From NCBI GenBank assembly GCA_963666805.2, contig CAXXWR010000007.1, positions 186,001 through 250,000 on the forward strand: 64,000 bases of DNA, written 5' to 3'. The notes beneath the pieces are model-generated. The model was not told the DNA's origin, did no database searches, and saw nothing but the letters and a program-made list of their open reading frames with translations. Both the position numbers and the translations under genes were made by a program. This DNA comes from Fusibacter sp963666805 (lineage in GTDB: Bacteria; Bacillota; Clostridia; Peptostreptococcales; Acidaminobacteraceae). This document shows, piece after piece, positions 8,752 to 17,182 of this stretch (positions are counted from its first letter, which is position 1; the number at the start of each line of letters is the position of its first letter).

Positions 8752-9923
8752 AAAGCAGATTAAAAAACCTGTCTCTACGCAAAAGCCTTGTTTTATATAT
8801 CATTCTATTTGCAGTGATCGCCTTAGCCCTTAGCGTGGGAATCACACAAGGCTGCCAACTGGAAGAAGAACGAATCTATGCAAGTTATCCGCAAACAGAT
8901 CAACGATATTATCTGACCAACGAAGCTGGCGAACGTTTAGGTGAGGGCATCTTAATCGGAAAAGAGCATATCATGTATACTGAGCAGGACGAGAAAAGTC
9001 TTCAGGCAATTCATGTCCTCCAAACATTAGCGGTTCCGCTTTCATTTTCCCTGTGCATGCTCGCTGCTGTATTTATTTTTTACCGAAATAAATTAAAAGA
9101 ACCTCTGGATGCTTTGGATAAAGCTTCTGAACGTATTGCAAATAATGACTTGGACTTTACCATTGATTATGAGGGGCTCGATGAAATGGGCAGACTCTGT
9201 TCCTCATTTGAAAAAATGAAGTTTTCTTTAAAGGACAACAACCGGCTTATGTGGTGGCAGATGGAACAGCGCAAACGCCTCAATGCCGCTTTTGCACATG
9301 ATTTGCGCACTCCACTTACGGTTCTTAAAGGATACGCAGAAATACTGCAATTCTCCAATGATAGCTTCGCTGTAAACGAAACAGCACTCACGATGTCAAA
9401 GCACATTAATCGACTGGAAAAATATGTAGAAAGTATGAGTACACTACAACGAATGGAGGATATTGTACCTCATTGCCAAAGGATTGAGATTGATCAATTT
9501 GCATACCACGCAGAACAGATGGTGGGTATGATTTGTCAGAAAGCGGGAAAGCAATATCATTTCCATTGTTGCATCCAATCAGAGGTTGTTTTATTGGATA
9601 ATGAAATGTTCGTACAAGTTATGGAAAACCTTGTATCCAATGCAGCTAATCATGCGCAAAGCAGTGTAAAAGTCATCTTTTCAGAAATAGATAATATGGT
9701 TGGTGTGACTGTGGTTGATGATGGTATGGGATTTTCAGTTGACAGTTTAAAAAATGCCGCAGAACCCTACTATACAGAGAGCTCTGATAAATTGAACCAT
9801 TTCGGATTAGGGTTATATATTTGCAAAATACTCTGCGAACGCCATAACGGCAGCCTAAAAATCAGCAATATAAATAAGGGTGCCAAGGTTACAGCATTTT
9901 TCAAAAAAGACAAAATAAAATAG
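8739..9923 (+). CDS. Sensor histidine kinase
   Basis: A 394-residue membrane kinase with a membrane helix at about 16-36, a short extracytoplasmic loop of roughly 60 residues, a second helix at about 95-115, a HAMP-like linker (117-170), the phosphorylated H187 in FAHDLRTPLTVLKGY, and an ATPase domain with MENLVSNAANHA (N box) and FGLGLYICK (G2 box). It begins with GTG at 8739 inside the end of the response regulator gene, indicating translational coupling. The small external loop is more like kinases that sense membrane stress or sit with an ABC transporter than like ligand-binding sensors. After it comes a hairpin that includes the ribosome-binding site of the next gene. Confidence 0.9.
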   Translation: MEKIKSRLKNLSLRKSLVLYIILFAVIALALSVGITQGCQLEEERIYASYPQTDQRYYLTNEAGERLGEGILIGKEHIMYTEQDEKSLQAIHVLQTLAVPLSFSLCMLAAVFIFYRNKLKEPLDALDKASERIANNDLDFTIDYEGLDEMGRLCSSFEKMKFSLKDNNRLMWWQMEQRKRLNAAFAHDLRTPLTVLKGYAEILQFSNDSFAVNETALTMSKHINRLEKYVESMSTLQRMEDIVPHCQRIEIDQFAYHAEQMVGMICQKAGKQYHFHCCIQSEVVLLDNEMFVQVMENLVSNAANHAQSSVKVIFSEIDNMVGVTVVDDGMGFSVDSLKNAAEPYYTESSDKLNHFGLGLYICKILCERHNGSLKISNINKGAKVTAFFKKDKIK

Positions 9924-9955
9924 TAGAGAAAAATTTGAAGTTTGTATTTTAAAAT

Positions 9956-9982
9956 CTCCTTATAACAATAAGGAGGTTTTTT
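9956..9982 (+). promoter_or_regulatory. Hairpin with U tract that sequesters the ABC gene ribosome-binding site
   Basis: CTCCTTAT (9956-9963) pairs with ATAAGGAG (9968-9975) around an AACA loop, and GTTTTTT follows. The 3' arm holds the AAGGAGG Shine-Dalgarno sequence of the ATPase gene starting at 9986. It could act as an intrinsic terminator, as a translation block, or both. Confidence 0.6.
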
Positions 9983-9985
9983 ATT

Positions 9986-10867
9986 ATGGTTATTCAGACT
10001 TTCGATCTGACAAAAAAATATAGTCCCAAAACAACTGCACTCAATCATATTTCCTTGAGTATTGATACAGGCATCTTTGGTTTACTAGGCAAAAACGGTT
10101 CGGGTAAAACAACCCTTATGAGAATTTTGACCACCCTGCTTGCGCCTACAAATGGAAAAGTATCCATTCTAGGAATGGAAGCAACAAAAGCAAACCAAGA
10201 GGAAATTAAGCGCAATATTGGCTATCTTCCACAGGAATTCGGATTCTATAAAGATTTTACGATATATGAAATGATGCAATATATGTGTCTTTTGCGTGGA
10301 ACCGAGAAATCTGCACAAAAGACAATCATTCAGAATGCGTTGGAAAAAGTCAATTTGACTGATTGCAGCAAAAAGAAGTACAAGCAATTATCGGGAGGCA
10401 TGAAACGCAGAGTAGGCTTGGCACAAGCCATCATGCATTCTCCTTCGATTTTGATTGTTGATGAACCAACAGCCGGCGTTGATCCAGAGGAACGCATTAG
10501 CATCCGTAAACTGCTTAGCACTTATGCAGAAAATCACGCTGTATTGTTTTCAACCCATATCGTAGAGGATATCGAATACACCTGCAATCAGCTAGCTGTA
10601 TTGGATGGTGGAAATCTATTATTCTCCGGCGCATTGGATAAACTTTTGCATTTGGCAGACGGTAAAATATACGAGTGTGTTTTTGATACACTTGCCCAAT
10701 TTCAAGAATTTGAACAGCAATATAAAGTAATATCCTTTAGGCGAGAAGGTTCTAAAATAAAGGCAATTGCTATAAGTGAATCCACGCCTATGATAAATGG
10801 TTCGCTTTACCATCCCTCTCTTGAAGAAGCCTATGTCTACCTTACTACAAGGAGGAAACAACAATGA
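9986..10867 (+). CDS. ABC transporter ATP-binding protein
   Basis: A 293-residue ATPase. The Walker A motif is GKNGSGKT (residues 35-42), the Q loop is in YLPQEFGF, the signature is LSGGMKRRVG and Walker B is ILIVDEPTAGVD. The C-terminal 70 residues form the extension common in ABC-2 exporters that handle antibiotics or membrane agents. It overlaps the first permease gene by 4 bases and powers the two membrane proteins that follow. The two-component genes upstream are the likely regulators. Export or immunity against a peptide is inferred from context; the substrate cannot be read from the sequence. Confidence 0.92.
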   Translation: MVIQTFDLTKKYSPKTTALNHISLSIDTGIFGLLGKNGSGKTTLMRILTTLLAPTNGKVSILGMEATKANQEEIKRNIGYLPQEFGFYKDFTIYEMMQYMCLLRGTEKSAQKTIIQNALEKVNLTDCSKKKYKQLSGGMKRRVGLAQAIMHSPSILIVDEPTAGVDPEERISIRKLLSTYAENHAVLFSTHIVEDIEYTCNQLAVLDGGNLLFSGALDKLLHLADGKIYECVFDTLAQFQEFEQQYKVISFRREGSKIKAIAISESTPMINGSLYHPSLEEAYVYLTTRRKQQ

Positions 10868-11946
10868 AAAAGCTTCGATTACTCGGCTTTGAATGCAAAA
10901 CTCAGCTTCACAGCATGACATTTCTAATTGTTATAATTATCTTTGCTATATTTGCAGTTTCACAGCTTACAGAAGTGTTTCATATGCCGGTAAAAAGCAA
11001 ACAAGATATACAAGCATTAGATAAAAGTGGTGAACGTGATTATCTCTTTGTCAAAAACACAGATGATGAGATAAAAACACTATCAGTCCAGTTTCTAAAA
11101 CAAAGAATAGAAGATGGTTCTATCCCACAGGACATTGTTTCTCAATTTGACAAAGTATTTGAAATGCTCGAAAGCAGCACACAGAACTTTGATGATGTTC
11201 TATTGGAAATGCAGGACAATAAAACAGTATCGCCATGGCTTCTGGCTTGCAAGGCACAATTCGGACAAAGATTCGGGAATGTACAAGAAGTGAACCAGAT
11301 GATGGTGTCCGACTTAGGGGATACTGGTTATAGCCCTAAGCTATATGAAAAGTATGCCACTTATATACAAATCATCGCCTCTTTGATCATTTTCCCTCTG
11401 TTTTTATTTCTGTTCACAAGGGATTATCATCATGGTATGTATGAAATCGTTTATAGTCAGCCAATGAATTCAAGCCAATATCTGATAATAAGATATTTAG
11501 GTGCATTCATTCCACTTATGCTCGCTTTATACGGGCTTGGTTTCATACTCAATTTGATAAGTGCTGCACGATTTGCCACAATGGGATATGCCTATGACTA
11601 TACATTCTTTTCACCATATTTCATGACCTATATTTTCCCTACTGTTTTCTTTTTCAGTGCATTGCTGATGTTACTGATGTTGCTGATAAAAAAAGTAACT
11701 GCCATTTTTCCGCTCTATATCATTTTTGTGATTTTAAACGTAACGCCTGATATGTTTGGCTCAAATGGAGCGTGGATAAAAACAATAAGCCCCATTATCC
11801 GGCTTGATGCTGTCAATGATTATGCAAGATATTGTATTGTGTCTAACCGTATAATTTATCTCGTTTTAAGTATAGCGTTCCTCGTATTGTCCTGTAAGAT
11901 TTACAAGCGAATGAAATTAAATCTAAGAAAGGGGATTACACTATGA
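10864..11946 (+). CDS. ABC-2 type transporter permease with large external domain
   Basis: A 360-residue membrane protein. One helix at about 18-37 is followed by a roughly 135-residue polar stretch rich in Asp, Gln and Lys, expected outside the cell, and then five or six helices between residues 165 and 350. This one-helix, loop, helix-bundle plan is usual in ABC-2 permeases of drug or lantibiotic-type exporters. Its start overlaps the ATPase stop (ATGA), and its end overlaps the second permease by 4 bases, so the three proteins are made together. Same layout as the permeases at 26444-28797, but without obvious close sequence similarity. Confidence 0.85.
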   Translation: MKKLRLLGFECKTQLHSMTFLIVIIIFAIFAVSQLTEVFHMPVKSKQDIQALDKSGERDYLFVKNTDDEIKTLSVQFLKQRIEDGSIPQDIVSQFDKVFEMLESSTQNFDDVLLEMQDNKTVSPWLLACKAQFGQRFGNVQEVNQMMVSDLGDTGYSPKLYEKYATYIQIIASLIIFPLFLFLFTRDYHHGMYEIVYSQPMNSSQYLIIRYLGAFIPLMLALYGLGFILNLISAARFATMGYAYDYTFFSPYFMTYIFPTVFFFSALLMLLMLLIKKVTAIFPLYIIFVILNVTPDMFGSNGAWIKTISPIIRLDAVNDYARYCIVSNRIIYLVLSIAFLVLSCKIYKRMKLNLRKGITL

Positions 11947-12611
11947 AACTTCAAACTAAGCTTCTGTTCTCCCCTGTCAAATGGCTGACATGCCTTTTGT
12001 TTGTCTGCATCATACCAATTGCCATGTATGTTCCGACTTATTTTGATTTCGTAAATGTGTCAATATTCTACCTTCCCTTTATAGGGATTGTCTTGTTTTC
12101 CAATATTGCTATTTTAGATAAGGACAGCAGCACGGCAGAAATAGCCTATCTGTCCAACAGAAAGCCCATTCGAGTATTTCTGTCCCGATACCTGATTTCA
12201 TTTGTCGTTTTACTTCTATACATTCTATTGGCAAATGGTGTATTTCGTATGATGCAGCAATTGAGGGGCCAAATGACGATTGAAACAATTTCACTGGCTA
12301 CCTATATCCTTAACGCAGGAGGCGGAACCCTGTTCATTGGTTCAATCGCTATGGCAATCAGCGCACTGATTAATAATGTGTATGTCGGATACGCCTTTCC
12401 CATCTTGTATTGGCTGTATTGGAACATCAATTGGGAGACAGAAGCATTTATTAATCCTTTTCCGTTTATAGCCAATCCTACATTCTATGAAGTACCACTT
12501 GCTATCATTTATGGACTAACGGCAATTCTAATCACATTCACTTGCTTTCTTTCTACCAAAAGTCCGTTTTATCTTCATGACAAAATAAGCAAATGGTTTG
12601 TTTCACTCTAA
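11943..12611 (+). CDS. ABC transporter permease-like membrane protein
   Basis: A 222-residue protein with about six hydrophobic segments (about 13-30, 36-55, 80-98, 118-140, 145-160, 180-202) and no large external domain. It is the last gene of the response regulator, kinase and transporter operon, overlapping the previous permease by 4 bases, and most likely forms the second half of the membrane channel. No family motif was recognised beyond its hydrophobic pattern and its position. A long hairpin lies 66 bases downstream. Confidence 0.75.
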   Translation: MKLQTKLLFSPVKWLTCLLFVCIIPIAMYVPTYFDFVNVSIFYLPFIGIVLFSNIAILDKDSSTAEIAYLSNRKPIRVFLSRYLISFVVLLLYILLANGVFRMMQQLRGQMTIETISLATYILNAGGGTLFIGSIAMAISALINNVYVGYAFPILYWLYWNINWETEAFINPFPFIANPTFYEVPLAIIYGLTAILITFTCFLSTKSPFYLHDKISKWFVSL

Positions 12612-12677
12612 GTAACTAAACTCTATCTTCCGAAATAGTCCCTATCGCAAAAAAAACGAGACAAATCAGATTAAAGA

Positions 12678-12735
12678 AAAAGTCAATGACTAGGATCGAA
12701 CACTTTTGTGTTTGGGATTCTAGTCATTGACTTTT
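12678..12735. terminator. Long hairpin between convergent genes, likely bidirectional terminator
   Basis: AAAAGTCAATGACTAG (12678-12693) pairs perfectly with 12720-12735. The stem continues inward through GATC/GGATT and AACAC/GTGTT to a TTTT loop, with only a two-base bulge. A-rich and T-rich flanks suit termination from either side, for the ABC operon (plus) and the hydrolase (minus). Confidence 0.65.
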
Positions 12736-12775
12736 GATGATTCTAACCTTCTAAGAAATATCATGATTTTCCTTA

Positions 12776-13468
12776 TTACTTTTCATTTAAAAAATCAAGG
12801 ATTAATTGGACAGTCTCTGCTTGCTGTTCTTCATGCGTTATACTTGCTTGACCATCACCTGCTTGAAAACCATAATTTCCAAACTGTCCATGATTTCCCC
12901 CCTTAATGATGTGAACATTCGTGTCATAATCAACTTTTTCTCGACTGAGTACTTGATCGTTTTCACCATAAATTGTAATGGCTCTTTCTTTAGGAAAATC
13001 ACCATAGACATAGGCACCTAAAAGAACTAATTTTTCAATTTGATCTTGGTGGTCTGAAGCATATTGACTTGCCATTGCACCACCGAGTGAATGTCCACCA
13101 ATATACCAATGTTTTATCTCAGGAAATTGTCCATAGATACGATCAGCGGCCTTACTATCGAAAAAGGCCAAATTGAAAGGCATTTTAACCAATACAACGG
13201 TTATGCCCTTTGAAGCCATCTGATCTAAAAGAGGCAAGTATGCCTTAGCCTGTACTTTTCCACCAGGGTAAAAAATTAATGCCTTGTCCGTCGGTTGATC
13301 GGCTGTCGCATAATAAAGATCTTCTGTTTCAACAAATTGATGCATTAACAGGCTATCAACTGATGCATCTGCTTTATAATAATCAGAAACGTAACTATAG
13401 AAAAAGCCTCCCAAAATCAGAATAGCAATTAAGAGGCCCAATATTATTTTATGTGATCTCTTCTTCAT
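12776..13468 (-). CDS. Membrane-anchored alpha/beta hydrolase
   Basis: A 230-residue enzyme with a basic start and one membrane helix (about residues 8-28), so the catalytic domain should lie outside the membrane. The nucleophile elbow is GGHSLGGAM, an acidic residue is expected in YGENDQVL, and the catalytic histidine is in GGNHGQFGNYG. These match the dienelactone-hydrolase-like Abhydrolase_5 group; substrates in this family vary and none can be named. An upstream in-frame ATG at 13513 exists, but AGGAGG precedes the ATG at 13468 at correct spacing, so I use that. Monocistronic, convergent with the ABC operon. Confidence 0.85.
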   Translation of the reverse strand: MKKRSHKIILGLLIAILILGGFFYSYVSDYYKADASVDSLLMHQFVETEDLYYATADQPTDKALIFYPGGKVQAKAYLPLLDQMASKGITVVLVKMPFNLAFFDSKAADRIYGQFPEIKHWYIGGHSLGGAMASQYASDHQDQIEKLVLLGAYVYGDFPKERAITIYGENDQVLSREKVDYDTNVHIIKGGNHGQFGNYGFQAGDGQASITHEEQQAETVQLILDFLNEK

Positions 13469-13606
13469 TCTTTTCCTCCTATTTATCTTACACATTTTAA
13501 TGAGTATACCCATTAAACTTTCAATTATTCTATTATAATATTTTGCTTACAATTTGCAAATAAAGTGTTTAATCATTTTATTTTGTATCCACCCTTTCTC
13601 TTGCCT

Positions 13607-13630
13607 AAAAGCTTACTTTTTTAAGCTTTT
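13607..13630 (+). other. Stem-loop in the intergenic region before the chemotaxis receptor
   Basis: AAAAGCTTA (13607-13615) pairs with TAAGCTTTT (13622-13630). It lies between divergent genes, about 100 bases before the receptor. It may be a leader hairpin; no known riboswitch consensus was found around it. Confidence 0.35.
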
Positions 13631-13726
13631 ATTGCTAACCCTAATGCAGAAGATATGATGATTCTATGATATAAACGCCTTCTAGCGGGTATCATCTTTA
13701 CAAATAGCATTTGAAAGGAGCCATAC

Positions 13727-15508
13727 ATGAATAAACACCATATAAAACTGCATTCTCTTAAATACTTAACGACTTTACTCGTTATTATTTCAGTCGTTCT
13801 AGGTACTATTGCTTACTTAGCCATTAGTATGATTTCTCATGAAGTCAATCATATCGCCTCGAAAGATATTGTAATGATTAGACACATATCCAACCTCACT
13901 GAGTCTCATTATGAACAAGAACTTTTACTTGAAAAAATAGCGACAAAAAGTCTTTCACAAGACACTCAAGGAGCAAAAGCCTTTTTAGAAGAGCTAACCG
14001 GTCTTAATGTTAAAATTGAAGAGACCTATAAGACGCTATCTGATATGACCGAAGATGACCAGCTTACTTCATTTAGCCAAGAAAAACAAAATACATATCA
14101 AACCCTTCATCAACGTTTACAAGCTATTCATCAACGTCATGCTGAATATATTGATTTGATTACTTATGACAATCTCATTGAAAATCAAGATACTCTAACC
14201 ACTCAATTTGAATTAATAGAATCATTGGGTGAAAATAATATTAGTGAGCTAAGAGCACTTGTCGATACAATCGAAAAATCTACCCAAGTTTCATTAGACG
14301 CAATTTCAAAACAAGAAAGCCAAAGTCAGATGCTTATTATTGTCATGGTGTCTATTGCTTTTTTAATTGGAGTAGTTGCCAGTTATTTTGTTCTATCAAA
14401 ATTAGTAAAACGCATCAACCAAATCATTACAACTTTGGATATTGTCTCCGAAGGAGACTTAACACAACGCATCCCTCCAAGAGCAAAAGACGATTTGAAT
14501 TATGTAGTAAGTTCAATTAATCATATGATTGATGACCTAGAAAATATTGTCTCTAAAATTCTATCCCTCAGCCAAATTGTTTCTGATGACACACAATTGA
14601 TTCTCGAAGCTTCGTCCGAATCTGTTATTGCTGCCAGTCAAATTACAGAAACCATTATTGATTTAGCCAGTGGCGCATCAGATCAAGCCAATCGAACCGG
14701 TCATATTGAAAAAGATGTTCAACATTTTATGGGTGAGACAGAAGCGATGAATCAATTAATATCAGAGAGTGTTCAACTCGCCTCTAATATTCAACAAAGA
14801 ATTGAAGAAAGCCTCATGTTGCTTGCTGATCAAATGCGAATCATGGCAGATAATAAATCAGCTGCCGATGAAGTAGGCTCTCAAATTCATCATCTTTCGG
14901 ATAAATCTAACCAAATTAGTGAATTCGTCCAACTTATTACATCAATTTCAGAACAAACCAATTTATTGGCCCTCAATGCGGCAATTGAAGCAGCTCGAGC
15001 AGGTGAACATGGTAAAGGTTTTGCAGTCGTTGCCGATGAAGTTAGAAAACTTGCAGAACAAACAACCCATGCGACGACAGAAATCAATCAATTGATTGAA
15101 GATATTCTATCAAGTGTTTCCCATTCTGTGACTTTAGTTGAAAAGACCAACGACTTAGTCCAAGAGCAGTCCATTGCTGTTGATCGAACTTCACAATCAT
15201 TTGACTTTATCTACACCAGTGTTAATAATATGTCTTCTCATATTAATGTGATCTCTAAATCTTCAGATAGCATTCATCAATCGGCTGAAAATATTAGAGA
15301 TGACTTGACCAGTATCGCAGCTGTTACTGAAGAAAATGCGGCTGGCACCGAAGAAGTCGCTGCTACAACTGAAGAACAAACGTCAAGGCTAGAAGAATCT
15401 AAAATAGCAACTCATGACTTAGGAAGTCAAGTTGATTCCCTTAATGAACTGATTTCTGATTTCAAAGTTAGCCCCTCTAACTTAGGAGAATCAGCTGACA
15501 CAATCTGA
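13727..15508 (+). CDS. Methyl-accepting chemotaxis protein
   Basis: A 593-residue chemoreceptor. A membrane helix (about 14-36) is followed by a roughly 160-residue helical sensor region of the four-helix-bundle kind, a second membrane helix (about 201-222), a HAMP domain (223-280) and a long cytoplasmic signalling coiled coil. The conserved hairpin tip is EQTNLLALNAAIEAARAGE, followed by GKGFAVVADEVRKLAEQT. It would control CheA kinase and so the flagellar motor. No chemotaxis operon is adjacent, so it is an orphan receptor; CheX is at 53594. An AAAGGAG site precedes the ATG. Confidence 0.95.
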   Translation: MNKHHIKLHSLKYLTTLLVIISVVLGTIAYLAISMISHEVNHIASKDIVMIRHISNLTESHYEQELLLEKIATKSLSQDTQGAKAFLEELTGLNVKIEETYKTLSDMTEDDQLTSFSQEKQNTYQTLHQRLQAIHQRHAEYIDLITYDNLIENQDTLTTQFELIESLGENNISELRALVDTIEKSTQVSLDAISKQESQSQMLIIVMVSIAFLIGVVASYFVLSKLVKRINQIITTLDIVSEGDLTQRIPPRAKDDLNYVVSSINHMIDDLENIVSKILSLSQIVSDDTQLILEASSESVIAASQITETIIDLASGASDQANRTGHIEKDVQHFMGETEAMNQLISESVQLASNIQQRIEESLMLLADQMRIMADNKSAADEVGSQIHHLSDKSNQISEFVQLITSISEQTNLLALNAAIEAARAGEHGKGFAVVADEVRKLAEQTTHATTEINQLIEDILSSVSHSVTLVEKTNDLVQEQSIAVDRTSQSFDFIYTSVNNMSSHINVISKSSDSIHQSAENIRDDLTSIAAVTEENAAGTEEVAATTEEQTSRLEESKIATHDLGSQVDSLNELISDFKVSPSNLGESADTI

Positions 15509-15586
15509 TAGATAATGAGTCCTCTTTAACCTCTGGGCTATCGTTACACTTCTTTATATTAACTCAATTGTCATCTTTCAAAAAAT

Positions 15587-15614
15587 AAAAACACCTAAAG
15601 GCTTAGGTGTTTTT
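15587..15614. terminator. Bidirectional intrinsic terminator after the chemotaxis receptor
   Basis: AAAAACACCTAA (15587-15598) pairs with TTAGGTGTTTTT (15603-15614). A-run on one side and T-run on the other allow use by the receptor gene (plus) and by the small minus-strand gene ending at 15685. Confidence 0.8.
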
Positions 15615-15684
15615 ATTGCATCAGTATTCGCCATTTGCTTTAAGGCACATGCGCTTATTTCAGAACAGTCTCTTACTAAAGGCT

Positions 15685-15780
15685 CTAACCTTTAACGACT
15701 GAAAAAGGATCTGTTGCTATTACAATCCCCAATACAATAGCCACAATAACAATCCATAAAATGAACTCTTTGTACTTCAT
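15685..15780 (-). CDS. Predicted 31-residue single-helix membrane peptide
   Basis: The product starts MKYKEFILWIVIVAIVLGIV and ends with TDPFSVVKG: a short basic start, one hydrophobic helix (about residues 6-22) and a short polar tail. A purine-rich AAGGAAG lies 11 bases before the ATG, slightly far but plausible, and a bidirectional terminator lies about 70 bases downstream. No homologue was recognised. Small peptides with this topology often act as regulators or subunits of membrane proteins, or as toxins, but nothing here shows which. Being short, it may also be a chance frame; the strongly membrane-like composition favours a real gene. Confidence 0.45.
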   Translation of the reverse strand: MKYKEFILWIVIVAIVLGIVIATDPFSVVKG

Positions 15781-15872
15781 CTTTTTGTACACTTCCTTAT
15801 CTAATGGTCTTAGAATATATGATTGTATTCTTCACTTTAAGTATAGACCACTTAACGATAAAATCAAGCATT

Positions 15873-16622
15873 CTAAAGATTATCGTAAGTAATAAGTTCT
15901 ACCCCTTGATGATCTAACCATACCTTCGTTTTAGAATCACAAAGCATCTCAACTTCCATTGGTCTTGGTAAGGTTAATGACGAATGTTTTAAAATATAGC
16001 TATCCAAATATCCTGGATGACAGATAAACATCAAATAAGTGTTATCTGCTGCACCCTCAATATGTCTTTTTAGAGATTCAAAAGGGATGTAGCCTTCATG
16101 GGTACTCTCCATTTGTACGTGTACATGCTGACCTGCAATTTTAAGAGGTGTGCCATCAATAGAAAATCCTGAGTACTTCAGTTGATGTCTCTCCGCGACT
16201 ATTTCAAGCCCTCTAAAAAAATTATCACTTGCCACAGCATGTCCCTCAAAATATTGTGGCGGTCTTCCAACAAGTTCTATAAACCGCTTATACTGAGCTT
16301 CTATTTCGAGAATCACTTCCTCTAAAACAACAAAATCTTCTTTTGCAGAACGGTATACTTTTGATGATTTAAATTCTCCATTTTCATCTGTAATACTTGG
16401 AATCAAAGCAGGGTCTGTAAGAGGTCTACCAATACAAATATTAGTGTGTTGTCCATAGCATACTTTCTCATCCTTTAAGAGATTGAGTCCATGAAGGGTT
16501 GAGGGCATGTTAACCATGACGCCAACACTTCCTATAATCCCTTCTTTGACACTCTTGGCAATACCATAATTAACACCTTCAGAATATCCCAAATCATCTG
16601 CTCTCATTATCAATTTTTTCAT
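15873..16622 (-). CDS. chbG: ChbG/YdjC family carbohydrate deacetylase
   Basis: A 249-residue YdjC-fold protein. The metal-binding aspartate pair lies at the start (MRADDLGYSEGVN), further metal histidines are expected in YGQHTNICIGRP and FEGHAV, and the C-terminal MFICHPGYLD is typical of the family. Members remove N-acetyl groups from chitooligosaccharides or related sugars. It is the last gene of a PTS operon (EIIBC, EIIA, deacetylase) controlled by antitermination, which suggests that the imported sugar carries an acetyl group. No glycosidase is encoded in the operon, so the exact substrate is open. Confidence 0.88.
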   Translation of the reverse strand: MKKLIMRADDLGYSEGVNYGIAKSVKEGIIGSVGVMVNMPSTLHGLNLLKDEKVCYGQHTNICIGRPLTDPALIPSITDENGEFKSSKVYRSAKEDFVVLEEVILEIEAQYKRFIELVGRPPQYFEGHAVASDNFFRGLEIVAERHQLKYSGFSIDGTPLKIAGQHVHVQMESTHEGYIPFESLKRHIEGAADNTYLMFICHPGYLDSYILKHSSLTLPRPMEVEMLCDSKTKVWLDHQGVELITYDNL

Positions 16623-16656
16623 TTATTTACCCTTTCTATAAAATCATTCTTGCCTA

Positions 16657-17169
16657 CTATTCCACACATAACATCTTTTCAGATTGCTTGCAGGTACCTT
16701 GCTTTAATAACTCAATTCTGTCATATGATTCAGAGTTTGTCACAACAATGGCAAGTGTTGTCTGATAACCCGCTTTTTCAATTTCTGGTATAGAAAACGT
16801 TAACAAAACTTCCCCACACTTAAATTTTTGACCTGCATCAATTTGAGGTGTAAATCCCTTACCCTGCATTTCAACTGTATCTATTCCTACATGGACAAGG
16901 AGTTCAATGCCTTCCGCATTTTTTAATCCTAGCGCATGCTTGGTTTCAGCTAACATAACCACTTCCCCATCAAAGGGTGCAAATATCTTTCCAATTGCTG
17001 GCTTGATACCACATCCCTTTCCTAAAAGTTCTTGAGAAAATACAGAATCCTCTATTTGTTCAATGGGGATTATCTCTCCTTCAGTTTGTGAATAGATAAC
17101 ACCTTTTTCTGTTTTTTCAAGTATTTCTTCTTCCTCTCTTTTACTAAAAACTTTTTGGAACCAACTCAT
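16657..17169 (-). CDS. PTS glucose-type EIIA component
   Basis: A 170-residue IIA(Glc)-family phosphocarrier. The phosphorylated histidine is H93 in LLVHVGIDTVEM, with the supporting H78 in AETKHALGL. In this family it takes phosphate from HPr and passes it to the EIIB domain. It is a free-standing protein here, encoded 13 bases downstream of the EIIBC gene that lacks a IIA domain, so the two clearly form one transporter. AGGAGG precedes the start. Confidence 0.93.
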   Translation of the reverse strand: MSWFQKVFSKREEEEILEKTEKGVIYSQTEGEIIPIEQIEDSVFSQELLGKGCGIKPAIGKIFAPFDGEVVMLAETKHALGLKNAEGIELLVHVGIDTVEMQGKGFTPQIDAGQKFKCGEVLLTFSIPEIEKAGYQTTLAIVVTNSESYDRIELLKQGTCKQSEKMLCVE

Positions 17170-17182
17170 TTTTAATGCCTCC

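Noticed and set aside
7641..12735. Integration of the ABC cassette at tRNA-Leu with a duplicated tRNA end
   Set aside because: No second copy of the tRNA 3' sequence was seen near 12.6-12.8 kb and no integrase is present, so only a general transfer hypothesis is kept.
13520..13726. Possible c-di-GMP or other riboswitch before the chemotaxis receptor
   Set aside because: A hairpin and a GATGAT/ATCATC pairing exist, but no GEMM core or other known consensus could be matched.
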